Of a stretch of 64,000 nt of DNA, positions 32,222-40,705 are shown in pieces. The notes under the pieces are model-generated. The model was not told the DNA's origin and did not search any database. It was given only the letters and a program-made list of their open reading frames with translations. How positions within the stretch are numbered: position 1 is the stretch's first letter; each line of letters begins with the position of its first letter. Position numbers and translations under genes: made by a program. The stretch spans positions 310,001 through 374,000 of the forward strand of contig CAWIUT010000001.1 in the NCBI GenBank assembly GCA_963839365.1. Direction: 5' to 3'. The DNA comes from DASSKA01 sp963839365. GTDB taxonomy: Bacteria; Actinomycetota; Actinomycetes; Propionibacteriales; Nocardioidaceae.

Positions 32222-33169
32222 TCACGCCCAGAGCTGGCCCTCGAGCCTTTCCTCGGCCTCGTCGACCGTGCCCTCGTAGGCGCCGGTGGACAGGTACTTC
32301 CAGCCCCCGTCCGCGACCACGAACGCGATGTCGGCCCGCTCCCCGGCCTTCACCGCCTTGGCCGCCTGGCCGAGCGCGGCGTGCAGGACCGCGCCGGTGG
32401 AGATGCCGGCGAAGATCCCCTCGTGCTCGAGCAGCTCCCGGGTGCGGCGCACCGCGTCTCGCGGCCCCACCGAGAACCGTGAGTCGATCACGGTCTCGTC
32501 GTACAGCTCGGGCACGAAGCCCTCGTCGAGGTTGCGCAGCCCGTAGACGAGCTCGCCGTACCGGGGCTCGGCGGCGACGATCTTCACCGACGGCTTGTGC
32601 TCCCGGAAGAACCGACCGACGCCCATCAGCGTGCCAGTGGTGCCCAGGCCGGCCACGAAGTGGGTGACCTCGGGCAGGTCGGCGAGGATCTCCGGCCCGG
32701 TGCCCTCGTAGTGCGCGGTGGCGTTGGCCGGGTTGCCGTACTGGTAGAGCATCACCCAGTCCGGGTGCTCCTCGGCGATGGTCTTGGCCACCCGGACGGC
32801 CTCGTTGGAGCCGCCCGCGGCCGGCGAGGAGATGATCTCCGCGCCCCACATCCGCAGCAGCTGGCGCCGCTCGGCCGAGGTGTTCTCCGGCATCACGCAC
32901 ACCATCTGGTAGCCGCGCAGCTTCGCGGCCATGGCCAGCGAGATGCCGGTGTTGCCGGAGGTGGGCTCGAGGATGGTGCAGCCCGGCCGCAGCCGGCCCT
33001 CCTTCTCGGCCTCCTCGACCATCCGCAGCGCGGCGCGGTCCTTGATCGAGCCGGTGGGGTTCTGGTCCTCGAGCTTCGCCCAGAGCCGGACGTCCGGGCT
33101 GGGCGACAGCCGCGGCAGGCCCACCAGCGGCGTGCCGCCGACGGACTCGATCAGGGAGTCGAAGCGCAT
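32222..33169 (-). CDS. cysM: Cysteine synthase, CysO-dependent type
   Basis: 315 residues, a PLP enzyme. The Schiff-base Lys is in NPTGSIKDRAALRM (near 44) and the serine/acetyl-serine loop is EPTSGNTGISLAM (near 70). MGVGRFFREHKPSVKIVAAEPRYGELVYG and the long C-terminus fit the actinobacterial CysM that uses O-phosphoserine and thiocarboxylated CysO as sulfur donor. It begins 19 bp after cysO, so carrier and synthase are made together. Homologous by synteny to Rv1336. Confidence 0.94.
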   Translation of the reverse strand: MRFDSLIESVGGTPLVGLPRLSPSPDVRLWAKLEDQNPTGSIKDRAALRMVEEAEKEGRLRPGCTILEPTSGNTGISLAMAAKLRGYQMVCVMPENTSAERRQLLRMWGAEIISSPAAGGSNEAVRVAKTIAEEHPDWVMLYQYGNPANATAHYEGTGPEILADLPEVTHFVAGLGTTGTLMGVGRFFREHKPSVKIVAAEPRYGELVYGLRNLDEGFVPELYDETVIDSRFSVGPRDAVRRTRELLEHEGIFAGISTGAVLHAALGQAAKAVKAGERADIAFVVADGGWKYLSTGAYEGTVDEAEERLEGQLWA

Positions 33170-33188
33170 GGGTCGGCCGAAGGTCAGC

Positions 33189-33497
33189 TCAGAGACCGAG
33201 GAGCCCCGGCCCGGTGGGGGCGCCGGCTCCACCGGCCACGGCCGGAAGCACCACAACCTGGTCGCCGTCGCCGACCGAGGTGTCCAGACCACCGGTGAAC
33301 CGGACGTCCTCGTCGTTGACGTAGACGTTCACGAACCGGCGCAGGTCACCGTCCTCGACCAGTCGCTCCTTGATGCCCGGGTGGTTGTCCTCGAGGTTGT
33401 CGATGAGCTCCAGCAGGGTCGCGCCGTCGCCGGAGACGGCCTTCTCACCGCCGGTGTAGGTGCGCAGGATGGTGGGGATTCGGACCTCGATGGCCAT
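33189..33497 (-). CDS. cysO: MoaD/ThiS-family sulfur carrier protein with extended C-terminus
   Basis: 102 residues. The ubiquitin-like carrier matches CysO: IPTILRTYTGG at the N-terminus, FVNVYVNDEDVRFTGGLDTSVGDGDQVVVLPAVAGG at the end of the fold. In mycobacteria CysO ends at that di-glycine, which must be free to accept sulfur. Here 12 further residues (AGAPTGPGLLGL) follow before the stop; I re-read the codons and the frame is clean. So a protease would have to trim the tail, the upstream JAMM enzyme being the obvious candidate (inference). Its ATG shares one base with the mec stop (TGATG). Confidence 0.93.
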   Translation of the reverse strand: MAIEVRIPTILRTYTGGEKAVSGDGATLLELIDNLEDNHPGIKERLVEDGDLRRFVNVYVNDEDVRFTGGLDTSVGDGDQVVVLPAVAGGAGAPTGPGLLGL

Positions 33498-33970
33498 CAG
33501 TGCTGGCTCCTGTCTGTGTCGGTTGAGGAGTCGTTCCTCGGCACCACCGTGACCCGCTCCTCGGTCACGGCGCCGTCGATGATTCTGTAAGACCTGAACG
33601 ACACAGGGCCGTCACTATTCCCGCCATCGGGCGTGAAGGCCTCGGCTGTGCTCACCAACACATAGTGCGCGTTCGGCTCCTCCGCCCGGGCGATGTCGGT
33701 GCGCGAGGGGTAGGCCTCGGTGGCGGTGTGCGAGTGGTAGATCACCACCGGCTCCTCGTCGTTGGCCCACATCTGCTTGTACAGCTTCAGCAGGTCCATG
33801 GAGTCGAACTCGTAGTACGTCGGGGAGCCCGCCGCGTTGACCATCGGGATGAACCGCTGCGGGCGGCCGGAGCCCTCCGGCCCGGCGACCACGCCGCATG
33901 CCTCGTTGGGGTGGTCGCGCTTGGCGTGCGCAACGATCGCGTCATAGGTCGCCTGGTCGATCCTCAGCAC
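33497..33970 (-). CDS. mec: JAMM/MPN+ metalloprotease (Mec-like)
   Basis: 157 residues from the GTG at 33970. The JAMM zinc motif is complete: Glu in HPNEACG, then HSHTATEAYPSRTD, giving HxH-x7-S-x2-D. In M. tuberculosis Mec releases cysteine from the CysO–Cys adduct; relatives also trim tails from sulfur carriers. Here the neighbouring carrier carries a tail, so both roles are possible. Translation is coupled to cysO by a one-base overlap. Confidence 0.94.
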   Translation of the reverse strand: MLRIDQATYDAIVAHAKRDHPNEACGVVAGPEGSGRPQRFIPMVNAAGSPTYYEFDSMDLLKLYKQMWANDEEPVVIYHSHTATEAYPSRTDIARAEEPNAHYVLVSTAEAFTPDGGNSDGPVSFRSYRIIDGAVTEERVTVVPRNDSSTDTDRSQH

Positions 33971-34051
33971 GGGACCGAGCCTAGACGGCCGCCGAAATCG
34001 GGCGATGCCGGTCACGCGGTGTCCGGATGGCGAGATGTGCGGCTTCCGGGA

Positions 34052-34648
34052 TCAGCCGCCGAGGGACTCGACCAGGGTCTCCTGCAGGTAGCCGACCCAC
34101 TCGTAGATGTCGTGCACGTGCGACCGCGGGTCGTCCTCGGGCAGGCTGCGCCAGTACTGCTCGTCACCGTCCTCGACGCCCAGCCGGGTGGCCAGCGCGA
34201 GCCGGATGTCGGTGAACGACCTCAGCCAGTCCATCGCCCGGCCGGCCGGGAGCTCCACGTCGACGGTCACCGGCTCCTCGGCGATGCCCTCGCCGATCTC
34301 CTCGGGAAGCCCGGCCTCCTCCAGCGTCTCGATGATCGCCGTCGCACCGCGCACCTTGCTGTCGCGCAGCCCGCCCTCGGTGAACCGGCGGAAGTCGCCG
34401 GCCGCCTCGTCGTCCTCGGTGTAGGCAGTCGGGAACAGCCGGGCGAGCACCGGGTCCTCCGGCTCGGTGGTCGGACCGTCGAGGTTCAGCAGCTCCTCGA
34501 GCGGATCCTCCTTCTGCGTCGGCGCGGCCACCTCGCTGCGCAGCAGCTCGACCAGCTGGGAGGCCAGCGACCGGAGCAGGTCGGCCTCGAAACCGTTCAG
34601 CGTCGCCACGGCACCTCCGCCGCGGCGCGGCGAGAACCCCTCCGTCAT
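34052..34648 (-). CDS. DUF2017 protein
   Basis: 198 residues, mostly helical and acidic. The family is restricted to actinobacteria and always sits next to clpS. TFKxxG-like catalytic motifs are absent; the C-terminal DDPRSHVHDIYEWVGYLQETLVESL is the best conserved block. Function unknown; its position suggests a link to ClpS-guided proteolysis or to the downstream sulfur genes. It starts 7 bp after clpS. Confidence 0.88.
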   Translation of the reverse strand: MTEGFSPRRGGGAVATLNGFEADLLRSLASQLVELLRSEVAAPTQKEDPLEELLNLDGPTTEPEDPVLARLFPTAYTEDDEAAGDFRRFTEGGLRDSKVRGATAIIETLEEAGLPEEIGEGIAEEPVTVDVELPAGRAMDWLRSFTDIRLALATRLGVEDGDEQYWRSLPEDDPRSHVHDIYEWVGYLQETLVESLGG

Positions 34649-34655
34649 GACCGGC

Positions 34656-34976
34656 TCACCCGTCCGCCTTCTGCATGGTCGCCCACAGGCCGTACTCGTG
34701 CATGGCCCGCACGTCGCGCTCCATCTCCTCCCGGCTGCCCGAGGACACGATGGACTTGCCGAGGTGGTGCACCTCGAGCATCAGCTTCTCGGCCTTCTTG
34801 CGCGAGTAGTGGAAGTAGTTCTGGAACACGAAGGTGACGTAGGACATCAAGTTGACGGGGTCGTTCCACACAACGGTCATCCACGGCCGGTCGGCGAGGA
34901 TGAGCTCCTCCTCCTCGCGCTCCTGGACCGGCGGGCGCTCGGTCTCGACGGGTATCGGGGGTGGCACAGACCTCAT
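34656..34976 (-). CDS. clpS: ATP-dependent Clp protease adaptor ClpS
   Basis: 106 residues. ClpS recognises N-end-rule substrates and delivers them to ClpC/ClpA. Hallmarks are VWNDPVNLMSYVTFVFQNYFHYSRKKAEKLMLEVHHLGKSIV (NDP and the hydrophobic pocket) and the C-terminal EYGLWATMQKADG. The N-terminal ~28 residues are a disordered acidic/Pro leader. ATG at 34976; a GTG three codons later is also possible. It is divergent from pncB with only 15 bp between starts, and first gene of the core operon. Confidence 0.96.
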   Translation of the reverse strand: MRSVPPPIPVETERPPVQEREEEELILADRPWMTVVWNDPVNLMSYVTFVFQNYFHYSRKKAEKLMLEVHHLGKSIVSSGSREEMERDVRAMHEYGLWATMQKADG

Positions 34977-34978
34977 CC

Positions 34979-34984
34979 TAGGCT
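34979..34984 (+). promoter_or_regulatory. -10-like element for a leaderless pncB transcript
   Basis: TAGGCT lies 7 nt before the GTG of pncB, the distance expected if transcription starts at the start codon. Any -35 region would lie inside the beginning of clpS. Confidence 0.4.
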
Positions 34985-34991
34985 GTGCCCC

Positions 34992-36296
34992 GTGACGACC
35001 AACCCCTCGACGGCGCTGCTCACCGACCACTACGAGCTGACGATGGTGCAGGCCGCGCTCGCCTCAGGCAACGCCGACCGCCGCTGCGTCTTCGAGCTGT
35101 TCCCGCGCAGCCTCCCCGACGGACGAAGGTACGGCGTGGTGGCCGGGACCGGCCGGGCGCTCGACGCGCTGGAGCGGTTCGTGTTCGACGACGCCGTGCT
35201 GGGCGCGCTGGCCGACGACGAGGTGGTCGACGAACGCACCTTGGGCTGGCTGTCGACGTACCGGTTCGGCGGCGACATCTCCGGCTACCCGGAGGGCGAG
35301 GCGTACTTCCCCTACTCACCGCTGCTCGTGGTGGAGGCCAGCTTCGCCGAGGCGGTGGTGCTGGAGACGCTGCTGCTGTCGATCCTCAACCACGACTCGG
35401 CGATCGCGTCCGCGGCCAGCCGGATGACCTGGGCAGCGAATGGGCGGCCGTGCATCGAGATGGGGTCCCGGCGCACGCACGAGGAGGCAGCGGTCGCGGC
35501 GGCGCGCGCGGCGTACATCGCCGGCTTCGACACCACCTCGAACCTGGCCGCCGGGCACCGGTACGGGGTGCCCACCGCCGGCACCAGCGCGCACAGCTTC
35601 ACCCTGCTGCACGACAGCGAGAGGGACGCGTTCAGCGCGCAGGTCCGGTCGCTGGGCAAGGGCACCAGCCTGCTCGTGGACACCTTCGACATCGCCGAGG
35701 CGGTGCGGATGGGGGTGGAGATCGCCGGCCCGGAGCTCGGGGCGGTGCGCATCGACTCCGGCGACCTGGCACTGCTGGCCACCCAGGTGCGCGACCAGCT
35801 CGACCTGCTCGGCGCCACCAAGACCCGGATCATCGTCACCTCCGACCTCGATGAGTTCTCCATCGCCGCGCTCACCGCGGCCCCCGTGGACGGTTACGGG
35901 GTCGGCACCGCGCTGGTCACCGGAAGCGGGCACCCCACGTGCGGGCTGGTCTACAAGCTGGTGGCGCGGGAGGCCGGCGAGGGCGCGGAGCGTCGGATGG
36001 TGCCGATCGCCAAGAAGAGCAAGGGAAAGGTCTCCGTCGGCGGCCGCAAGTACGCCGCCCGGCGGCTCGACGGCGCGGGGCAGGCCGACGCCGAGGTGAT
36101 CGGGATCGGGACCCCGCCCGACGAGGGCACGCTGCGCCCGCTGCTCGTGCCGCTGGTGCGCTCCGGTGAGGTGGTCGGCCGGGAGCCGCTGGCCGCCGCC
36201 CGGGCCCGGCACGCACGCTCGCGGGACGAGCTGCCCCTGCAGTCCCGGCAGCTGTCACGCGGCGAACCGGTCATTCCGACCGAGTTCGTCGGCTGA
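34992..36296 (+). CDS. pncB: Nicotinate phosphoribosyltransferase
   Basis: 434 residues; converts nicotinate and PRPP to nicotinate mononucleotide in NAD salvage. TDHYELTMVQAAL at the N-terminus, LNHDSAIASAASR, MGSRRTHEEAA and VRIDSGDLALL (PRPP/nicotinate site) are characteristic. GTG at 34992; the reading frame is open far upstream but overlaps clpS on the other strand. It is followed 31 bp later by pncA, so both salvage steps are together. Homologous by synteny to Rv1330c. Confidence 0.95.
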   Translation: MTTNPSTALLTDHYELTMVQAALASGNADRRCVFELFPRSLPDGRRYGVVAGTGRALDALERFVFDDAVLGALADDEVVDERTLGWLSTYRFGGDISGYPEGEAYFPYSPLLVVEASFAEAVVLETLLLSILNHDSAIASAASRMTWAANGRPCIEMGSRRTHEEAAVAAARAAYIAGFDTTSNLAAGHRYGVPTAGTSAHSFTLLHDSERDAFSAQVRSLGKGTSLLVDTFDIAEAVRMGVEIAGPELGAVRIDSGDLALLATQVRDQLDLLGATKTRIIVTSDLDEFSIAALTAAPVDGYGVGTALVTGSGHPTCGLVYKLVAREAGEGAERRMVPIAKKSKGKVSVGGRKYAARRLDGAGQADAEVIGIGTPPDEGTLRPLLVPLVRSGEVVGREPLAAARARHARSRDELPLQSRQLSRGEPVIPTEFVG

Positions 36297-36327
36297 CCTG
36301 CGGCCCGCACTCGGCTAGCCTCCCTCT

Positions 36328-36903
36328 ATGAGGCGTGCACTGATCGTCGTCGACGTCCAGAACGACTTCTGCGAGGGCGGCAGCCTCGCGGTGCGCGGCG
36401 GCGCGGAGGCCGCCTTCCGGATCGGGGAGCTGCTGCACCACTGGACCCAGCAGGACCCCAAGTCCCCGGACTACGCGGTGGCGGTCGCCACCCGGGACCA
36501 CCACATCGACCCCGGCGACCACTTCAGCGACCACCCCGACTTCGTGGACAGCTGGCCCCCGCACTGCGTGGTCGGCACCGACGGAGAGGCGTTCCACCCC
36601 AACCTCGACCCCCAGCCGTTCGACGCGGTGTTCCTCAAGGGCGAGCACGCGGCGGCGTACTCCGGCTTCGAGGGCACCACGGCACACGGCATCCGCCTGT
36701 CCGACTGGCTGCGGCAGCACGAGATCACCGACGTCGACGTGTGCGGGATCGCCACCGACTACTGCGTGCGGGCCACCGCGCTCGACGCGGTCGGCAACGG
36801 GTTCTCGGTGCGGCTGCTCACCGAGCTGTGTGCCGGGGTTGCCCCCGAGACCACCCAGAGCGCGCTCGACGAGCTCAAGCGGGCCGGAGCGATCGTCGCA
36901 TGA
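36328..36903 (+). CDS. pncA: Nicotinamidase
   Basis: 191 residues; hydrolyses nicotinamide to nicotinate, the substrate of pncB next door. The catalytic triad is Asp in VDVQNDF (near 8), Lys in VFLKGEH (near 111) and Cys in ATDYCVRAT (near 153); the metal site is in TRDHHIDPGDHFSDH. TAGCCT sits 6 nt before the ATG, suggesting a leaderless start. The stop overlaps the acyl-CoA synthetase start by 4 nt. Confidence 0.96.
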   Translation: MRRALIVVDVQNDFCEGGSLAVRGGAEAAFRIGELLHHWTQQDPKSPDYAVAVATRDHHIDPGDHFSDHPDFVDSWPPHCVVGTDGEAFHPNLDPQPFDAVFLKGEHAAAYSGFEGTTAHGIRLSDWLRQHEITDVDVCGIATDYCVRATALDAVGNGFSVRLLTELCAGVAPETTQSALDELKRAGAIVA

Positions 36904-38462
36904 ACCCCGCCGAGCCGCTGGTCGACCTCTTCGGCCGGCTCGCCGTCCAGAGGGCCGACCACCCGGCGCTGGTGGGCGCGCGCCGCACGCTGACGTTCGC
37001 CGAGCTGGAGGAGCGCGGCAACCGGGTGGCGAACGCACTGCGCGCGGCCGACGTCGGCGAGGGCGAGCGGGTGGCCTACCTGGACCTGAACAACCCGGAG
37101 TTCTTCGAGGTGATGCTCGGCGCCGCGAAGACCGGCGCCGCCATCGCCCCGCTCAACGTCCGTCTGACCCCGGGCGAGCTCGGCCAGATCGTCGCCGACG
37201 CCGAGGCGAAGGTGCTGGTGGTCGGCGCGCTGTTCCGGCCGGCGCTGGACACCATCCGCGCCGCCGCGCCGGGGCTGACCACGGTCCTCGAGGTCGGTTC
37301 CGAGTACGACGCCTGGGTGGCGGAGGCTGCGGCAACGGACCCGGGCCGGCCGAGCGCAGCGGACGACGTGGTGCTGCAGCTGTACACCTCGGGCACCACC
37401 GGGCTGCCCAAGGGCGTGATGATCACCAACCGCAACATGTCCGCACTCAACGACGTCGCCGAGGCGTGGCACGTGGACGAGACGTCCGTGGCGCTGGTGG
37501 CGATGCCGCTGTTCCACATCGGCGGATCCGGATGGGCGAACGTCGCGCTGGCCCGCGGCGGCACCGACGTGCTGCTGCCGAGCATCGACCCGACGGCGCT
37601 GCTGGACACCTTCGAGTCGGCGAGGATCACCAACGCGTTCCTGGTGCCCGCGGTGCTGCAGATGATGGGCTCGGTTCCCGGTGCGGACCAGCGCGACTTC
37701 TCCGCGCTGCGTTCGATCGCCTACGGTGCCTCCCCGATCACCAGCACGGTGCTGAGGCGTGCCCTGGAGGTGTTCCGCGCGCCGCTGTTCCAGGTGTACG
37801 GGTTGACCGAGACCACCGGCGCGATCACCGAGCTGAGCTCCGCCGACCACGACCCGGACGGCCCGCGCCGACACCTGATGCGGTCGGCGGGCAAGCCCTA
37901 CCCGTGGGTGGAGATGAAAGCCGTCGAGCCGGTCAGCGGGAAGGACTGCGCCCCCGGGGAGGTGGGCGAGATCTGGACCCGCTCGGTGCAGAACTCGCCC
38001 GGCTACTGGCACAAGCCCGCCGACACCGCGGCCGCCTTCGACGACGACGGCTGGCTGCACACCGGGGACGCCGGCTACCTGGACGAGGACGGCTACGTCT
38101 TCCTCACCGACCGCATCAAGGACATGATCGTCACCGGCGCGGAGAACGTGTACCCGATCGAGGTCGAGAACGTGCTCGCCGGGCACCCGGACGTCGCCGA
38201 CGTCGCGGTGGTCGGCGTGCCCGACCAGCGCTGGGGTGAGGCGGTCAAGGCCGTGGTGGTACGACGCGCGGGCACCTCGCTCAGCGAGCAGGATCTGCTG
38301 GCCTGGACCAAGGACCGGATCGCCGGCTTCAAACGACCTCGCTCGGTGGACTTCGTCGAGGAGCTCCCCCGCAACCCGTCCGGGAAGCTGCTCAAACGGG
38401 TCATCCGCGCGCCCTACTGGAGCAGCCGCCTTCCCGACACCGAGGGCCGGCAGATCGGCTGA
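36900..38462 (+). CDS. Acyl-CoA synthetase (AMP-binding, FadD-like)
   Basis: 520 residues; activates carboxylic acids to CoA thioesters via acyl-AMP. The P-loop-like YTSGTTGLPKGVM is near 167, YGLTET near 306, the adenylate-binding TGDAGYLDEDGYVFLTDRIKDMIVTGAENVYPIEVE near 390-425, and the catalytic Lys in NPSGKLLKR near the end. Length is normal for FadD3/long-chain ligases. The chain-length preference is not readable. It is translationally coupled to pncA, an odd pairing of NAD salvage with acyl activation. Confidence 0.93.
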   Translation: MNPAEPLVDLFGRLAVQRADHPALVGARRTLTFAELEERGNRVANALRAADVGEGERVAYLDLNNPEFFEVMLGAAKTGAAIAPLNVRLTPGELGQIVADAEAKVLVVGALFRPALDTIRAAAPGLTTVLEVGSEYDAWVAEAAATDPGRPSAADDVVLQLYTSGTTGLPKGVMITNRNMSALNDVAEAWHVDETSVALVAMPLFHIGGSGWANVALARGGTDVLLPSIDPTALLDTFESARITNAFLVPAVLQMMGSVPGADQRDFSALRSIAYGASPITSTVLRRALEVFRAPLFQVYGLTETTGAITELSSADHDPDGPRRHLMRSAGKPYPWVEMKAVEPVSGKDCAPGEVGEIWTRSVQNSPGYWHKPADTAAAFDDDGWLHTGDAGYLDEDGYVFLTDRIKDMIVTGAENVYPIEVENVLAGHPDVADVAVVGVPDQRWGEAVKAVVVRRAGTSLSEQDLLAWTKDRIAGFKRPRSVDFVEELPRNPSGKLLKRVIRAPYWSSRLPDTEGRQIG

Positions 38463-38510
38463 TCACCGCCGGTAGCGCCGCCGCCGCGCCAGCAGGAAGA
38501 CGCGCCTGGC

Positions 38511-39071
38511 TCAGGTCCCCGCCGGGCGCGGCCCGTGCCGGGTGATCGCCGGAGCGTGCAGCCGACCGGCGAGCATCATGGTCAGCCCGTCGACGACCAC
38601 CTGGATGCCGAGCAGCACGCCGAGCAGCACGAAGGACGCCGCGAACGCGTTGAACAGCACCAGCAGCCCCAGCAGCGTCGAGACCACGCCGGAGAAGATC
38701 ATCAGGGCCCGGTACTCCGGGTCGTTGGTCGCGATCGCCAGCCGCACGATCCCGCTGACCAGGAACACCGTGCCCAGGATCAGCGTCAGCGTGAGCGCAG
38801 CCGCGCCCGTGTGCGTCACGAACAGCAGCCCGAGCACGGTCAGCAACCCGCCGCTGATCGCGGTGGACCAGAAGCCACCCTGGCCGATCCGGAACAGCGA
38901 CGCCACCAGCGTGAGCAGACCGCCGATCAGCACGATCCAGCCCAGCACCAGCACAGACAGCGTCGTGGCGAACGCAGCATTACCCAAGATGACCAGCCCC
39001 GCGATGAACAGCAGCGCACCGAGGATCAGGTCCCAACCGGTACGGCGCCTTTCGAGGGTCGTCTGGATCAT
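38511..39071 (-). CDS. HdeD-family (DUF308) membrane protein
   Basis: 186 residues with six hydrophobic helices in three repeats (for example LILGALLFIAGLVILGNAAFATTLSVLVLGWIVLIGG). HdeD is linked to acid resistance in E. coli; in actinobacteria the role is unclear. It stands alone and is convergent with the acyl-CoA synthetase. Confidence 0.9.
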   Translation of the reverse strand: MIQTTLERRRTGWDLILGALLFIAGLVILGNAAFATTLSVLVLGWIVLIGGLLTLVASLFRIGQGGFWSTAISGGLLTVLGLLFVTHTGAAALTLTLILGTVFLVSGIVRLAIATNDPEYRALMIFSGVVSTLLGLLVLFNAFAASFVLLGVLLGIQVVVDGLTMMLAGRLHAPAITRHGPRPAGT

Positions 39072-39159
39072 TTCGAACCTCCCCGAGCCGGACTTCTCCC
39101 GGCTCTCGGAACCAGCCTGCCCCGGCCGCGGAGTCCGCGAATCACCCCTGGCGGATGGT

Positions 39160-39750
39160 TCAGGATGCGGCGCTGTCGTCCCGGTTGGCGGCCCGGCCTG
39201 GAGCCCATCGCCGCGCCAGGGTGCTGACCACCTTCAGGTCGCGGTTGGTGCCAGGTGCCAGCACCTTCTTGAACGCTCCGAAGAACCTCGCGTCGACTGT
39301 CGGGTGGTCCAACCAGACGTGCACCGCGCGGCCCCTCGCGACGGCGGCCTCCCCGGGGTGGTCCCAGGCTGCGATCGCCTTCCCGTCCTCCTTCCCGGGC
39401 GCGTCCCCGGGCTTGAAGAACGTCACGTAGCGGCGCTGCTTGCCGTCGGAGGCTCCGATGCCGAACGGTGTCGCGAGCGCCATCGCGTCGTCGTACACCT
39501 GCCGCAGCTCGGCCGGGGTCAGGATCACCGCGGGCACTTCGAAGCCGCACCCCTCGGCCAACACCGACTCCACGTGCTGCCCTACCTTCGCCGGCGATCG
39601 CAGGCCGGTGCGGAACCGCACGTTGCCCGTCTGGATGTAGGTCTCCACCTCGTCGAGGCCGGAGGCCGCCAGGTGAGCCCGCAGGTCGGCCATCTTGTAG
39701 AGGCGGCGGCCGACGTTGACTGCCCGGAGCAGCGCGATGTAGCTCGGCAT
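39160..39750 (-). CDS. DUF1697 protein
   Basis: 196 residues. The family start (YIALLRAVNVG) and ADLRAHLAASGLDEVETYIQTGNVRF are diagnostic; the rest (ATPFGIGASDGKQRRYVTFF) follows family order. Function is unknown, and members are often found alone. The Met at 39750 is supported by the family; an ATG at 39759 is possible. Confidence 0.9.
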   Translation of the reverse strand: MPSYIALLRAVNVGRRLYKMADLRAHLAASGLDEVETYIQTGNVRFRTGLRSPAKVGQHVESVLAEGCGFEVPAVILTPAELRQVYDDAMALATPFGIGASDGKQRRYVTFFKPGDAPGKEDGKAIAAWDHPGEAAVARGRAVHVWLDHPTVDARFFGAFKKVLAPGTNRDLKVVSTLARRWAPGRAANRDDSAAS

Positions 39751-39802
39751 GACGGCCATTGTGCCCGGAGCCCGACCCGGACGCATGCGTTAATGTCGGC
39801 CC

Positions 39803-40705
39803 GTGCCGACCGTTCCCGACCCGTACCAGCGCCTGGTGGACGACGCCGCCATCTTCCCGCCGGGAGAGGCTCCGCTGCCCGACGCGGTGAATGCCCACGA
39901 CGAGCACCGGGCCTCCGCGCACGCCGAGCTGGTCGGACCCTTCGTGGTCAACGACGTCCGGCTGCCCCGCCTCGGTGGGCTGACCGAGGACCGCTCCGTC
40001 CCGCTCGACGTGGCCGTGGTGGTCACGGGCGGCGCGGGTGCGATCGGCCCGGCCGCGACCTGGGCGGCGCGCACCGGCTCGCTTCGACTGCGCGGCCTGG
40101 AGGTCAAGCTGCGGGACGAGGCCGACCTGGCCCACAACGCCCGCCGGGTGGTGGCCGCCGTCGACGAGCTGGTGGCCGAGGGCATCGTGCCGGACGACCT
40201 GCCGGTCTACGTCGAGCCGCCGGCGTTGTCCGGCCGTGAGCCTGGCCCTGGCTGGCTGGCCGCTCTCGACGAGGTAGCCGCCCTCGACCACCGGCTGAAG
40301 CTCCGCACGGGGGGGGCGGACACCGACGCGTTCCCCACGGCTGCGGATCTGGCCGCCTGCATCTCGGCCGCACTGGACCGCGAGCTGCGGTTCAAGTGCA
40401 CCGCCGGGCTGCACCAAGCGCTGCGGCACCGCGACCCGGAGACCGGTTTCGAGCACCACGGCTTCCTCAACGTGCTGCTGGCCACCCGGGCGTCCCTCGA
40501 CGGGGCTGCCCCGCAGGACGTGGCCGCGGTGCTCGAGCGCACCGACCCCGACGCCGTGCTGGCGGCCCTGCACGAGACCGGTCCGGACGGGCTGGTGTCG
40601 GCGCGGCGGTGGTTCTGCTCCTTCGGCTCGTGCAGCGTGCGCGAGCCGCTCGCCGACCTGGTCGCCCTCGGCCTGGTCGAGACCCCCACCGAGCGGGAGG
40701 ACTGA
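39803..40705 (+). CDS. Conserved protein of unknown function linked to fumarylacetoacetase
   Basis: 300 residues, cytoplasmic, no membrane segment. Notable blocks are VDDAAIFPPGEAPLPDAV near the start, VAVVVTGGAGAIG, VYVEPPALSG, LKLRTGGADTDAFPTAADLAACI and LRFKCTAGLHQALRHRDPETGFEHHGFLNVL, which has a TIM-barrel-like pattern with a possible active-site Lys and His pair. The final RRWFCSFGSCSVREPLADL ends in a Cys pair. It overlaps the fumarylacetoacetase start by one base (TGATG), so it likely acts in the same aromatic-acid pathway. TAATGT sits 6 nt before its GTG. I cannot name the reaction. Confidence 0.78.
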   Translation: MPTVPDPYQRLVDDAAIFPPGEAPLPDAVNAHDEHRASAHAELVGPFVVNDVRLPRLGGLTEDRSVPLDVAVVVTGGAGAIGPAATWAARTGSLRLRGLEVKLRDEADLAHNARRVVAAVDELVAEGIVPDDLPVYVEPPALSGREPGPGWLAALDEVAALDHRLKLRTGGADTDAFPTAADLAACISAALDRELRFKCTAGLHQALRHRDPETGFEHHGFLNVLLATRASLDGAAPQDVAAVLERTDPDAVLAALHETGPDGLVSARRWFCSFGSCSVREPLADLVALGLVETPTERED

